Shown in pieces: positions 1 through 8,436 of a stretch of DNA of 64,000 nucleotides (position 1 is the stretch's first letter; each line of letters starts with the position of its first letter). The notes below the pieces were generated by a model. That model ran no database searches and was not told the origin of the DNA. It saw only the letters and a list, made by a program, of their open reading frames with translations. The position numbers and the translations under genes are program-made. Source of the stretch: Veillonella parvula (lineage in GTDB: Bacteria > Bacillota > Negativicutes > Veillonellales > Veillonellaceae); contig NZ_CP138632.1 of assembly GCF_036456085.1 (NCBI RefSeq), positions 1,407,001 through 1,471,000 of the forward strand, written 5' to 3'.

Positions 1-190
1 AACTCAATCGGATCCTGATTGATAAATCGTCCGCAGTTCGGGTCGTAGTACTGAAGAAGTTATAATGCAACCCGGTTTCACGGTCAGTATACTGGTTCTG
101 TATGCGGAAGGGTTAGTATGCGCTATTCGTTACTCGGGTTTCCTATTTCAGATACTCTTGATATTTGGTGGAACTCGACCTAACCTACGA
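1..190 (-). pseudogene. Rhs core C-terminal remnant
   Basis: The minus strand reads in pieces as the conserved end of an Rhs core: PFRIQNQYTDRETGLHYNFF, then after a frameshift QYYDPNCGRFINQDPIEL. A stop interrupts the first piece. The fragment runs off the window edge. It is the anchor to which toxin tips are normally joined, so it marks an old recombination point in the array. No function is expected. Confidence 0.8.
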
Positions 191-238
191 CTACTGTTTG
201 TTAAGTTTAAGCCATGATCTATGTTTGTTAAGAGGAGT

Positions 239-556
239 TTATTGTCCTTGACCAAGAATTTCTTCTCCAATTATTGCATCTAACTCTATCCATGCATCTT
301 CAAGTTGATTAACAATAGAAGATTCATTTTTATTTGGATCGTCTTTTAAATTGAGATACCAAATATGTGTTAATTTCGGTATTTCATATAAAATAGACGC
401 TAGTCTTTTTTCAATTAGATTATGATTATGAGTATAATGCTTTATTTCATTTAAAATTTTTAATAATTCTTGATAGTCCTTTACATCGAATTCAAGATCC
501 ATTCTGACCTTATAAATAAAACTATTATTTTCAAGTTTTTCTAATAATTCTTTCAT
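239..556 (-). CDS. putative immunity protein Y, copy A
   Basis: A 105-residue soluble, helical, acidic protein that I do not recognise. The start is set at ATG 556 because an AGAGGTG ribosome site lies about 8 bases upstream. A longer reading from 586 has no such site and would break the match to its near-identical copy at 6669-6986. It follows gene X (625-1101) by about 70 bases in the same order as in the second copy. Size, AT-richness and position behind an Rhs remnant suggest an immunity protein (inference). Confidence 0.7.
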   Translation of the reverse strand: MKELLEKLENNSFIYKVRMDLEFDVKDYQELLKILNEIKHYTHNHNLIEKRLASILYEIPKLTHIWYLNLKDDPNKNESSIVNQLEDAWIELDAIIGEEILGQGQ

Positions 557-624
557 GGTAAACACCTCTAAGTTATACAAAACCAAGGATTGCTTCTGCT
601 GGAATAGTTTATTTATTTTTAAAG

Positions 625-1101
625 TTAAGCGTTCACTCCAATAGAAATAGATAACACATCTTCCTCATTGTCGAGTAGAGATATATCGATAACTTTATCT
701 ATTTTATGACTAAATAATTTTAAACAATAAAAATTAGGTTTGTTTATTAATTCTAGCCAACTGCTAATATTTTTTATTTTGATAATAAACAAGGGGAATA
801 ATTCTATTGGTATTTCAGCCGAATCATTTATTCCTCCATAAAAGTATACATAAGCAATATCATTTTCCTCTGGTGTAAGAAATTTTAATATTTCATTTTT
901 TATCGATAAACTAAATTTTTCTTTTGATAATTCTATATTTCTATAGGGGGTAAAAGTACGATTTATTATTTCACATGAGAGTGGATATGGAATGATTTTT
1001 TCAGAATCTGAAATTAAATTATTTAAAAAATGAATTTCTTTCATTTTTTTCATTATATTATTCTGTTTTAAAGTAAAGATCTTATCTTCTAAAGTTGTCA
1101 T
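625..1101 (-). CDS. putative immunity protein X, copy A
   Basis: A 158-residue protein of unknown family, rich in Ile, Lys and Asn, with no signal peptide or membrane segment. It lies between an Rhs core remnant upstream and gene Y downstream. A second copy (7048-7523) carries a one-base deletion, so this is the only intact one. AT-rich composition differs sharply from the GC-richer Rhs remnant beside it, as is usual for tip and immunity cassettes. Immunity function is inferred from position only. Confidence 0.65.
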   Translation of the reverse strand: MTTLEDKIFTLKQNNIMKKMKEIHFLNNLISDSEKIIPYPLSCEIINRTFTPYRNIELSKEKFSLSIKNEILKFLTPEENDIAYVYFYGGINDSAEIPIELFPLFIIKIKNISSWLELINKPNFYCLKLFSHKIDKVIDISLLDNEEDVLSISIGVNA

Positions 1102-1139
1102 GATATTGTTTCCTATGTTGTACGGTTACATTATCTTTG

Positions 1140-1500
1140 TATTACTCCCAAGAAAATGTACGATTCCCATTATTTCTTTTTTGAATAAGATTTCTATCCA
1201 TTTTGGCAGTAGCTACATGCCACTGTGGACAAGGGTGTTTTGCAATCGGAAGGGTTTGTGAGCAGTTCTAGATATGTTGATTTCACTCTTCAGGTTACCC
1301 CAACCGTAATAATCCCCAAATCAGGTCGCCTTTATCATCAGTCATGTCTCTTGGAATGCCGATTTGGTCGCAGTGGAAGTAGTTCTGCACTTCGCCGTTT
1401 GCCAATTCGCGGTGGATCAGGTTGCCGAGGTTGTCATAGGGTCGGCAGACCGTCTTGGCCGTATTCGTAGGCTGTTTTGGCTTAGATTGTTATGGAAGAA
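1140..1500 (-). pseudogene. Rhs core remnant
   Basis: Minus-strand frames give [17 protein letters not shown] and neighbouring Rhs repeat text, followed by frameshifts and PFRLQN-like text. This is the HxH region of an Rhs core near its C-terminal end. It is disrupted in several places and has no start. The 1140-1400 part is similar to 7560-7800, extending the duplication of genes X and Y. The plus-strand open frame across it is only a shadow. Confidence 0.75.
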
Positions 1501-1502
1501 AT

Positions 1503-1539
1503 ATTTCAGATGACCTCAAAAAAGGATTGAGGTCGTCTG
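1503..1539. terminator. inverted pair of Neisseria-type uptake sequences
   Basis: TTCAGATGACCT (1503-1514) faces an exact AGGTCGTCTGAA (1528-1539) across a 13-base loop. In Neisseria, DNA uptake sequences are often arranged this way as terminators. Here it lies just downstream of the TPR gene on the minus strand, as expected for its terminator. AGGTCGTCTGAA is the dialect of the N. mucosa group. Confidence 0.75.
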
Positions 1540-1552
1540 AAAATATCGAATC

Positions 1553-2005
1553 TTACTTTTTGTTTTTTTTCTTAGGATTTAATTCGTCTTTACGCTGCTT
1601 ATAAAACTGCCAATATTTTTTGTCCTCAATACTAAATGGATAATATCCAGCATCATTATAAGCAATATCAAAATATTTATAAGCTTTATCATATTTTTCA
1701 AGGTCATAATAAAAAATACCAGCTAACAGATACGTCCCTGCATTAGTGGTTCCTAAGTCAGCAACACTTAAAGCAATACTCAGCCAGTCCTTAGCCTGTT
1801 CATATTTTTGATTTTTATAATATAACTCAAACAAAGCAATCGTAACCATTGTCGTTGGATGCGCCCATTGGCTTACTGGCTTGGGTATTAGCTCAAATGC
1901 TTCTTTTAATAACTTTTCTTGTTCTAAAAAAGGTTTATTATAAGCCTCACAGACTAAATCATTAATCTTTGATTCTAATTCTGGGTTAACTGCATCTAAA
2001 TTCAT
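1553..2005 (-). CDS. TPR-like putative immunity protein
   Basis: About 150 residues, soluble and helical, with TPR-like helix pairs (YEQAKDWLSIALSVADLG and YDKAYKYFDIAYNDAGYY). It ends in a lysine-rich tail and is clearly paralogous to 8841-9293: both share DKKYWQFYKQRK and the -NPKKK- end. The ATG at 2005 is preferred because it aligns with the paralogue's start, with GAGGAG upstream. It follows a short toxin-tail remnant (2063-2199), the usual order toxin then immunity. TPR proteins are common as Rhs/CDI immunity partners (established); that role here is inferred. Confidence 0.75.
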   Translation of the reverse strand: MNLDAVNPELESKINDLVCEAYNKPFLEQEKLLKEAFELIPKPVSQWAHPTTMVTIALFELYYKNQKYEQAKDWLSIALSVADLGTTNAGTYLLAGIFYYDLEKYDKAYKYFDIAYNDAGYYPFSIEDKKYWQFYKQRKDELNPKKKNKK

Positions 2006-2062
2006 AGCATACAACTCCTCAATAAAAATGAAACAATTTCAAATGTAGATTTTATATGTCAA

Positions 2063-2199
2063 TCATGACCATAATTAGATTTCTGTCTAGGTACGATTGG
2101 GTCAGTCATATCATATCTACTTCGATTTTGTGCGCCACGAGAACAGTTTCCACCTTTTCCCGTACCTTTTTCAAGCCTATAGTTATTTGAATCTCTCAT
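2063..2199 (-). pseudogene. orphan toxin-tip remnant
   Basis: An open stretch of about 45 codons ends in a stop shortly before the TPR gene. It contains a Gly/Arg-rich run (GKGGNCSRGAQNRSRYDMT). It continues an Rhs core remnant on its other side. Its place, between core and immunity gene, marks it as the last part of a C-terminal toxin. Too short to assign a toxin family. Confidence 0.45.
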
Positions 2200-2515
2200 C
2201 CTTTTTCAAACGACCCCAGGCGGTGTATTCGCCGTACCATAAGAGATTGCCGTAGATGTCGGTCATCTCTCGCGGGATGCCGATTTGGTCGCAGTGGAAG
2301 TAGTGGGTTCGTTGTCAGCTTTCACCGTCTTCGTTGGTTCAATCGCGGATTTGTGCTAAAGGTTCATAGTTGTCGGGATCGGTGTAGATATAGGTGTAGC
2401 TACCTTTGTAGGTATATTCATGAAGTAATCGCGTTCCGTCCTAGTCGAAGTGGTTGCGTTTCGTTCGCACCCTACAAAGGAATTGTAGGTTTCATTGGCT
2501 ACAGTTTGCTAGAAA
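2200..2515 (-). pseudogene. Rhs core remnant
   Basis: Reads [19 protein letters not shown] and [11 protein letters not shown], preceded by [17 protein letters not shown] with in-frame stops. This is the penultimate part of an Rhs core. Several stops and frame changes make it a pseudogene. It supplies the junction for the toxin remnant at 2063-2199. Confidence 0.75.
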
Positions 2516-2516
2516 A

Positions 2517-2840
2517 TTACTTTTTTGCAGCACGAATTTTTTTCAACCCGTTCTCTAAAATAGTAACTTTCTCGGGAGGAGTTCCTCTATCCAAAGCATT
2601 CCACCAATTATTTACTGGTTTAACAAATAATTGGAATCCTTCATCAGTTACATTCGACTTTCTAATGATTATATCTTCTTTGATAGAACCATCCTCATTA
2701 AATGGGTCAATATCAACAAGTAAGTTATTGTTTTTGAGAAACGTCATAAGTGCAATAGACATTCTGATAGTATCTTCACGATAATCTTCATCAGCATTTG
2801 CTTCCCAAAATGTCCGAAAATTAAATAGTGTTATATCCAT
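2517..2840 (-). CDS. putative immunity protein
   Basis: A 107-residue soluble protein with no recognised family. It begins 10 bases after the stop of the nuclease-like toxin tip at 2850-3095, with AGGAGAT just ahead of ATG 2840. That tight spacing pairs it with the tip as its likely immunity protein (inference). It runs up to the next Rhs remnant on the left. Confidence 0.65.
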   Translation of the reverse strand: MDITLFNFRTFWEANADEDYREDTIRMSIALMTFLKNNNLLVDIDPFNEDGSIKEDIIIRKSNVTDEGFQLFVKPVNNWWNALDRGTPPEKVTILENGLKKIRAAKK

Positions 2841-2849
2841 GATAATCTC

Positions 2850-3095
2850 CTAAGGTAATCGAATAATTTCGGATATTCCGTCAACATGAACTAAGCTTTT
2901 ACCATCTCTGACATATACGCCACCTGCATCTCTAATCCTTTCTTCTTTTGCAAGTTGACTCCTTTTTGAAGCAGTCTTGCTAGTAATTTCTTGAGCAAGT
3001 CCACCACCATTTTTACCAGATCCCTTTATAACAAAATCAAGCTTACGAGACTCACCTGTTACGGAATCTCTAACAATTTCGTACCGTCTTTTTTG
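2850..3095 (-). pseudogene. nuclease-like toxin tip, N-terminally truncated
   Basis: About 81 codons ending at the stop 2850-2852. The text LDFVIKG, GLAQEITSKTASKRSQLAKE and RIRDAGGVYVRDGK resembles the C-terminal part of PD-(D/E)XK-like Rhs nuclease tips, where an acidic residue followed by K/S and Q forms the core. It is fused out of frame to an Rhs core fragment (VKAEIFKKDG) at about 3095. The start of the domain is therefore missing. Family assignment is tentative. Confidence 0.5.
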
Positions 3096-3290
3096 AAGAT
3101 TTCAGCTTTAACTAGTTGGTCGTGCCGATCGTAGAAGTAGTTCTGTACTTCGCAGTCGACCAGTTCGCGGTGGATCAGGTTGCCGGTACGGTCGTAGTGG
3201 AAGCGGATGCTTTCGGTAACGGACAGGTACAGCATGTCGTACTGTGCATCGCGCCAGTCGGTTTCACTAAAGCCTACAGCTTGCTAATTT
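3096..3290 (-). pseudogene. Rhs core fragment
   Basis: One open frame reads [20 protein letters not shown], then RFHYDRTGNLIHRELVD, then FYDRHDQLVKAEIF. These are YD-repeats of an Rhs core, at a higher GC than the genes on either side. It has no start and is spliced directly onto a toxin tip. The same [13 protein letters not shown] text recurs at 8150-8210. Confidence 0.75.
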
Positions 3291-3676
3291 TGGTTTGATT
3301 CCTGGTATTTTGTTGTATCAGAAATAGTAATATCTTCATTATTAAACATATCATCCCAAATTTGTTTATAAAGTTCTTTTGCGGTCATTTGTTGAGGTAT
3401 TTCAAATGCTGCATCGGTACTAGGAAATTGATCACGTAGTCGTTCTTCTGTCCAGAAATTTAATCCAAATCTTAAACTTTCTTTAATTCTGAACTGGGTT
3501 GATATTGTAAAATTTTGATACTCGGGGTACAGATATTCTTTGACTAATCTCTTTACGCTATCTCGATTAACCAAATTTAGACCTGATAAGTCCTCAAGTT
3601 TGTTATCTACACCTTCGTGTAATAGTCCAAGAAAAAGTCTAATATATTCAGGACTAACTTTATATAATTTATTCAT
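3284..3676 (-). CDS. putative immunity protein, coupled to a toxin tip
   Basis: A 130-residue soluble protein of unknown family. Its ATG overlaps the stop of the toxin frame upstream (ATGA at 3673-3676). Such overlap implies translational coupling and is typical of toxin-immunity pairs. The C-terminal end runs about 7 bases into the Rhs fragment. Immunity function is inferred from the coupling. Confidence 0.65.
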   Translation of the reverse strand: MNKLYKVSPEYIRLFLGLLHEGVDNKLEDLSGLNLVNRDSVKRLVKEYLYPEYQNFTISTQFRIKESLRFGLNFWTEERLRDQFPSTDAAFEIPQQMTAKELYKQIWDDMFNNEDITISDTTKYQESNQN

Positions 3677-4120
3677 TTTAATTTTCCAAAAATTGAAACT
3701 AATTGACCAGCTTTATTGAATGTAGCTTGTACTTGAGATGTTTGGATTAATGATCCTCTCCCTGCTTTCAGATAGCCCTCTGCAACAATTCTACCCATAT
3801 CAAAGACAACGGAATCCCCTTTATTAGGAGCTTTTTTAATACAATCTGAATAGCTTCTGCTTGGTCTTCAGGAGAAAGGAATCTTGATGAGTCTTCAGGT
3901 CTTCCTCTCTTGCTGTCTGGGCATACACCTGTTCGAGCACGGTATCTCTGCTGTGCTCTTGTTGTACCCGCATCAGGCTCATAGTACCTGAAGAAGTTGT
4001 AATGCAGCCCGTTTCGCGGTCGCAATACTGGTTCTGTAAGCGGAAGGGTTGGTATGCGCTATCCGTTACCTTGGTTTCCTCTTTCAGACGACCTTGCGTT
4101 TTTTTTGGACCTCGATCCAA
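3673..4120 (-). pseudogene. Rhs core end plus toxin tip, frameshifted
   Basis: From the right: TKVTDSAYQPFRLQNQYCDR, HYNFFRYYEPDAG, then a change of text into an AT-richer tip with FLSPEDQAEAIQIVLKKAPN, MGRIVAEGYLKAGRGS and a final FGKLK. At least two frame changes split it. The canonical [11 protein letters not shown] junction is lost after PDAG. The final stop overlaps the next gene's start. An exact uptake sequence (4083-4094, minus strand) lies at its 5' side. Confidence 0.65.
4083..4094 (-). repeat. Neisseria-type DNA uptake sequence
   Basis: TTCAGACGACCT on the plus strand, which is AGGTCGTCTGAA on the minus strand. It is an exact 12-mer of the N. mucosa-group dialect inside the Rhs array. 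Confidence 0.8.
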
Positions 4121-4135
4121 CTACAGTTAATAAAA

Positions 4136-4411
4136 TTAGATGAATGTATCAGAACACTTGTGTAGTTTATATTTTTCCCAATGAAAATTACTAATATCGT
4201 CTTCTGAAGCATTCGCTATCTTTGACTTAATAGAATATTCCATAAATTTCTTTCTTTGTTGAGTTAAGTCATCCTCATTTTCCCAGCAACTCATACATTC
4301 ATCGCAACAGAGAAATAATTTATTAGAGTCAATATTTTTTTTTATAATTAATCTCCCCTGCCTATCGCATATGGGGCACTCTCTAAACCAAAAATAATCA
4401 GTACTTATCAT
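4136..4411 (-). CDS. zinc-ribbon-like putative immunity protein
   Basis: A 91-residue protein with CPIC near residue 12 and CCDECMSC near residue 35, a likely four-cysteine zinc site. The C-terminal half is hydrophilic. Its ATG overlaps the stop of the toxin-tail frame upstream (4408-4411). That coupling again suggests an immunity partner. No closer family recognised. Confidence 0.6.
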   Translation of the reverse strand: MISTDYFWFRECPICDRQGRLIIKKNIDSNKLFLCCDECMSCWENEDDLTQQRKKFMEYSIKSKIANASEDDISNFHWEKYKLHKCSDTFI

Positions 4412-4560
4412 GATGGGTCTCCTGTAATAATTTTATTGGTGCCGTTCATTACAATAATTTTGACTTTTGTAAGAATTGCTCCTGTATCTCTATCATAGCC
4501 GATTGGCTGATTCATTTCTACGTTATCTGTATCTGTATCTTTTTCTGAACTGTGCGGATG
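4408..4560 (-). pseudogene. toxin-tip remnant
   Basis: The final codons of an otherwise lost tip: VEMNQPIGYDRDTGAILTKV and VMNGTNKIITGDPS. The stop overlaps the start of the zinc-ribbon gene. Upstream the frame runs into an intergenic Neisseria-like repeat (4558-4645), so only about 40 codons are native. Toxin class unknown. Confidence 0.45.
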
Positions 4561-4645
4561 GGGTCGTCTGAAAAACAGAAACTGTGTGCGAACCACATAC
4601 ACTCTACATCAGGACTGAAGGCTTTGTGCGGGCTACGACTTGCTT
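4558..4645. repeat. Neisseria-like intergenic repeat, copy 1
   Basis: This stretch starts with an uptake-sequence variant (GGGTCGTCTGAA) and runs through AAACAGAAACTGTGTGCG to GTGCGGGCTACGACTTGCT. It closely matches 9469-9560. A weaker relative ends near 10,040. It joins unrelated cassettes, so it probably served as a recombination seam. Confidence 0.6.
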
Positions 4646-4668
4646 AATAAATTTATTGAATATTCCAA

Positions 4669-5184
4669 TTAAAAATACTTAAATGGATAAACATTAAACA
4701 AATTATTACTTATACTATTTACTGAATATATAAACTCAGTTTTTATATTATCCGTAAGTGTCTCTCCTTCATCTAATAGGTGCTCTAAATCTCTGTATAA
4801 CAAAGCTAACTGGATAAATTGTGAGAAATCTATCCCTAAATTTGTAAAGCCAGATCTGGTATACTCTCCAGCATCATGATTATAATGAAAAATGGTATTA
4901 TCTATTTTATTTAAAAACCATCCATCTCCCTGTCCTGCTTGTCCAATACTCCAAAAACACCTTGATATTTCGGGATAATTACACTCTAGGTATCTATTTT
5001 CATTTAAAGCCTCTTCATAATTAAAAAGAGAAATATCAGGTATTATTTCTACTTCCTGATACTTAGCAATAAATAACAAATAGTTATTATCCAGCTTAGG
5101 AAGTTTATCTAACTTTTTAACTTCTACTTTACGCTTAATACATATATTAAAAAAATCCTCGGGCATTAATTTTAATTTGAACAT
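4669..5184 (-). CDS. SMI1/KNR4 (SUKH)-like immunity protein
   Basis: About 171 residues. The central text FWSIGQAGQGDGWFLNK followed by a His/Asp-rich strand and an FSQFIQLALLYRDLE helix fits the SUKH superfamily, immunity proteins to many nuclease toxins. An upstream GTG at 5226 extends the frame, but ATG 5184 has GGAG 9 bases ahead and is preferred. Just upstream (5230-5262) lies a short GC-rich stretch encoding AVKGAAGVGRTVNP in frame, perhaps the seam to a lost toxin gene. Confidence 0.65.
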   Translation of the reverse strand: MFKLKLMPEDFFNICIKRKVEVKKLDKLPKLDNNYLLFIAKYQEVEIIPDISLFNYEEALNENRYLECNYPEISRCFWSIGQAGQGDGWFLNKIDNTIFHYNHDAGEYTRSGFTNLGIDFSQFIQLALLYRDLEHLLDEGETLTDNIKTEFIYSVNSISNNLFNVYPFKYF

Positions 5185-5266
5185 AAAAGTATACTCCATA
5201 AATTTCAAACCATGTATAGGATTCACCGTCCGACCGACGCCTGCCGCCCCCTTTACGGCCAGGAAA

Positions 5267-6370
5267 TTATAAATAAAGTTGAATAGTACTTGTTATTTTT
5301 TTTTGTGTTTCAACACTAATTTCCTGGTTAAAATTTTGGATTAATTTTAAAAAATCAATAATTAATTTGATTTGAGTAGTGTTAAATATCGTACTTTGGT
5401 TTCTTAGGGCAATATATAAAAATTCAACAACGTAACCATATAAATGAAATTTAGATAAATTAGAAAAAATATATTTTAAACAGCAAGGAGTAAAATATAA
5501 TAAAGCCTTATTAGTAAAAGCTTGCCACTCTAGTGATTCAAGTATTGAGAGAAAATCATCGTATGTGATCTCAATCCAAGTTTTAGTAGATAGTTGCATT
5601 ATAGAAAATATATAAGAGTTATCACTATCATCAAAACTTATGATGTTATTTTTATCAACTTTGAAAACTGGAAAAGTAGGCCTAATTTTTTCCTCTAGAT
5701 AATTTCGTTCTTGTATATATTTTACCTCCGTAAGAAATTTTTCAAATTCACAATATACTCCTAAGTCTTTGACAAACTTTGAAATATATTCTAAAAAATC
5801 ATAAATTATATTGATTTCATCTTTGGCTAAAGATTGCAGTAAATTAAATAGTTCACTTACTTCTCCTTGGGATATGTTAGAATAATAGCTAAATAATTCT
5901 ATGAAACAATCATTATCTATACTAGGGTTTTCTATTGAGCTTAGTAAAAATGTATTTAAATGTAAGGCATTTTCATTTTTTTGTTTATCTAACATTTGAT
6001 TTTTAATTAATAGTTTTACTATCTTCTCTTTATTTTCGCTGGATGAGTTAATTGCAATTCTAACGGCATTTTCTCCAAATTCATTTTGTATATTTTTATC
6101 AGATCCATTATCAAGGAGTAATTTCACCATTTCTATATTTCCAAACATGTATGCATAATGTAGGGGAGTATATCCTAAGTCCCCTTTAAGATCGATCAAT
6201 GCCCCATTTTGAAGAAATACAAGAGCATCATTTAAAGAATTATTTCTAGCTGCAATATGTAAAACTGTATCATCCATACCTCCTGCTTGATTTATATCTT
6301 TAATAGTGTCACCCAAAAAATCAGGATGTGCCTCATATTTTTTTAAAATACATAATAATTCTTTTTCCAT
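5267..6370 (-). CDS. ankyrin-repeat putative immunity protein
   Basis: A 367-residue protein. Residues about 30-130 hold three ankyrin repeats (DDTVLHIAARNN, LGYTPLHYAYMFGNIEMVKL and FGENAVRIAI). The remaining 230 residues are helical, AT-rich and unrecognised. It is the largest intact gene of the array. Ankyrin proteins serve as immunity partners in several polymorphic-toxin systems (established); the role here is inferred. A short hydrophobic toxin remnant lies just upstream (6444-6578). Confidence 0.75.
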   Translation of the reverse strand: MEKELLCILKKYEAHPDFLGDTIKDINQAGGMDDTVLHIAARNNSLNDALVFLQNGALIDLKGDLGYTPLHYAYMFGNIEMVKLLLDNGSDKNIQNEFGENAVRIAINSSSENKEKIVKLLIKNQMLDKQKNENALHLNTFLLSSIENPSIDNDCFIELFSYYSNISQGEVSELFNLLQSLAKDEINIIYDFLEYISKFVKDLGVYCEFEKFLTEVKYIQERNYLEEKIRPTFPVFKVDKNNIISFDDSDNSYIFSIMQLSTKTWIEITYDDFLSILESLEWQAFTNKALLYFTPCCLKYIFSNLSKFHLYGYVVEFLYIALRNQSTIFNTTQIKLIIDFLKLIQNFNQEISVETQKKITSTIQLYL

Positions 6371-6443
6371 TAATAATACCTATAGTTGTAAGTTAATAAA
6401 TTTAATATCTTGATCTTATTTATTACACGTAACGCAATTTTCT

Positions 6444-6578
6444 TTATGCTCTTTTTTTAGCTTGTGATTTTGAATTTGCTTGTACTTTCGAATATACCCA
6501 TATTCCTGCATCAGATACGACTGCTAAAGTAAGTACAACTCCCCAGCCGGTATAGTTGAAGCAAGTGAGGAGAGCATA
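6444..6578 (-). pseudogene. hydrophobic toxin-tip remnant
   Basis: About 44 codons ending at 6444: YALLTCFNYTGWGVVLTLAV, then VSDAGIWVYSK and a basic tail SQAKKRA. One likely membrane segment. It follows an uptake-sequence variant (AGATCGTCTGAA, 6585-6596). Probably the end of a membrane-acting tip or of an accessory gene. Low certainty. Confidence 0.35.
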
Positions 6579-6668
6579 AGGAAAAGATCGTCTGAAAATT
6601 GATTTCAGATAACCTTGATATTTAGCGGAACTCGACCTAACCTACGACTACTGTTTGTTAAAAGGTAT

Positions 6669-6986
6669 TTATTGTCCTTGACCAAGAATTTCTTCTCCAA
6701 TTATTGAATCTAACTCTATCCATGCATCTTCAAGTTGACTAACAATAGAAGATTTATTTTTATTTGGATCGTCTTTTAGATTGAGATACCAAATATGTGT
6801 TAATTTTGGTATTTCATATAAATAAGACGCTAGTCTTTTTTCAATTAGATTATGATTATGAGTATAATGCTTTATTTCATTCAAAATTTTTAATAATTCT
6901 TGGTACTCCTTTACATCAAATTCAAGATCCATTCTGACCTTATCAATAAAACTATTATTTTCAAGTTTTTCTAATAATTCATTCAT
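6669..6986 (-). CDS. putative immunity protein Y, copy B
   Basis: A 105-residue near-copy of 239-556, differing at a handful of residues (for example MNELLEK against MKELLEK). ATG 6986 has AAAGGTA upstream. The duplication covers flanking DNA as well. Both copies are open, so both may be used, whereas partner X is intact only in copy A. Confidence 0.7.
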   Translation of the reverse strand: MNELLEKLENNSFIDKVRMDLEFDVKEYQELLKILNEIKHYTHNHNLIEKRLASYLYEIPKLTHIWYLNLKDDPNKNKSSIVSQLEDAWIELDSIIGEEILGQGQ

Positions 6987-7047
6987 GCTAAATACCTTTC
7001 AGTTATACAAAGCCTGCTTCTGCTGGAATAGTTTTTTATTTTTAAAG

Positions 7048-7523
7048 TTAAGCGTTCAGTCCAATCGAAATAGATAACACATCTTCCTCATTGTCGAGTA
7101 GAGATATATCGATAACTTTATCTATTTTATTACTAAATAATTTTAAACAATAAAAATTAGGTTTGTTTATTAATTCTAGCCAATTGCTAATATTTTTTAT
7201 TTTGATAATAAACAAAGGGAATAATTCTATTGGTATTTCGGCCGAATCATTTATTCCTCCATAAAAGTATACATAAGCAATATCATTTTCCTCTGGTGAA
7301 AAAAATTTAATATTTCATTTTTTATCGATAAACTAAAATTTTCTTTTGATAATTCTATATTTCTATTGGGGGTAAAAGTACGATTTATTATTTCACATGA
7401 GAGTGGATATGGAATAATTTTTTCAGAATCTGAAATTAAATTATTCAAAAAATGAATTTCTTTCATTTTTTTCATTAAATGATTCTGTTTTAAAGTAAAG
7501 ATCTTATTTTCTAAAGTTGTCAT
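7048..7523 (-). pseudogene. putative immunity protein X, copy B, frameshifted
   Basis: Same gene as 625-1101. It stays in frame for about 73 codons, then loses one A in the stretch that encodes EILKFLTPEE in copy A (near 7305). The frame then stops at about 7251. The remaining codons to 7048 are intact in the shifted frame (ELFPLFIIKIKN, LLDNEEDVLSISIG). This is recent decay after duplication. Confidence 0.8.
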
Positions 7524-7559
7524 GATACTATTTCCTATGTTGTACGGTTACATTATCTT

Positions 7560-8310
7560 TGTAGTACTCCAAGAAAATGTACCATTCCCATTATTTCTTT
7601 TTGACTAAGATTTCTCTCCATTTTGGCAGTAGCTACATACCAGTGCGGACAAGGATGTTTTGCAATCGGAAGGGTTGGTGAGCAGTTCCGGATGTGTTGG
7701 TTTCGTTCTTCAGTTTGCCCCAGCCGTAATAATCCCCGAACCAAACCAGTTTGCCTTCGCTATCAGTCATCTCACGCGGAATGCCGATTTTATCGCAGTG
7801 GAAGTAGTGGCTTGTTGGACGCCTTTTTCGTCTTCGGTTGTCCAATCGCGAACCTGTGCCAAGGGCTCGTAGTTGTCGGGATCGGTGTAGATATAGATAT
7901 ATCTGCCGACCCAAACGAATCCAGTTTCCTCTTCGAGGCCGTCTGAAACTTCTTCGTTTTTTAGGCGAACTGGGGATCGAGTTCGTAACGGCTGGCGAGT
8001 TTACCCTGTGTGCGTTCGATTTCGGTAATGACTTCGTCGTCGAGGCTGATTTGGTGTAGGTGCCCGCTACCGTAGTACAGGTAGTTGATCTGTCTGCTGT
8101 CGGACAGGACGGTGGCGGTACGGTTGCCGTTGAAATCGTAGTGGTAGCGGATGGTTTCTGAACGGGCAGGTACAGCATATCGTACTGCGCATCGCGCCAG
8201 TCGGTTTCAGGCAAACCGTTTTGGGCGTTCTCTTCTTTAGACGGCACTTTCCATTGGTGCTGGCCGTTTTCGTTGTATACGAAGCAGGTAAGGGTAAGCG
8301 TATAGGGCAA
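7560..8310 (-). pseudogene. Rhs core remnant, long, frameshifted
   Basis: Right to left on the minus strand: [38 protein letters not shown], a shift to [40 protein letters not shown], a shift to [20 protein letters not shown] and [15 protein letters not shown]. This is about 230 residues of Rhs repeat core in three frames. It carries an exact AGGCCGTCTGAA at 7936-7947. No intact product is possible. Confidence 0.8.
7936..7947 (+). repeat. Neisseria DNA uptake sequence, AG-DUS
   Basis: Exact AGGCCGTCTGAA inside the Rhs remnant. This is the second dialect seen here, beside the more frequent AGGTCGTCTGAA. Confidence 0.75.
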
Positions 8311-8340
8311 AGTCGTCTGAAGTAACCTTCAGACGACCTT
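8310..8340. terminator. uptake-sequence hairpin
   Basis: GTCGTCTGAAG (8312-8322) pairs perfectly with CTTCAGACGAC (8327-8337) over a 4-base loop. The right arm is an exact uptake sequence on the minus strand (8328-8339). It is followed by TTGGGTCTTGACCCAA, a hairpin often seen in Neisseria intergenic DNA. A terminator role for the gene at 8437-8748 is likely. Confidence 0.75.
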
Positions 8341-8436
8341 GATATTTTGTTGGGTCTTGACCCAACCTACGCTTGCTAGAAACATTTACAGTTATTTGGA
8401 TTTTGATTAGCTTTATATAGTTTGAAGGATTTAAAA

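Noticed and set aside
7623-8059. Plus-strand open frames over the Rhs remnant
   Set aside because: Shadows of GC-rich Rhs coding text on the minus strand; no ribosome sites. The same holds for 1225-1470, 2353-2784 and 3116-3298.
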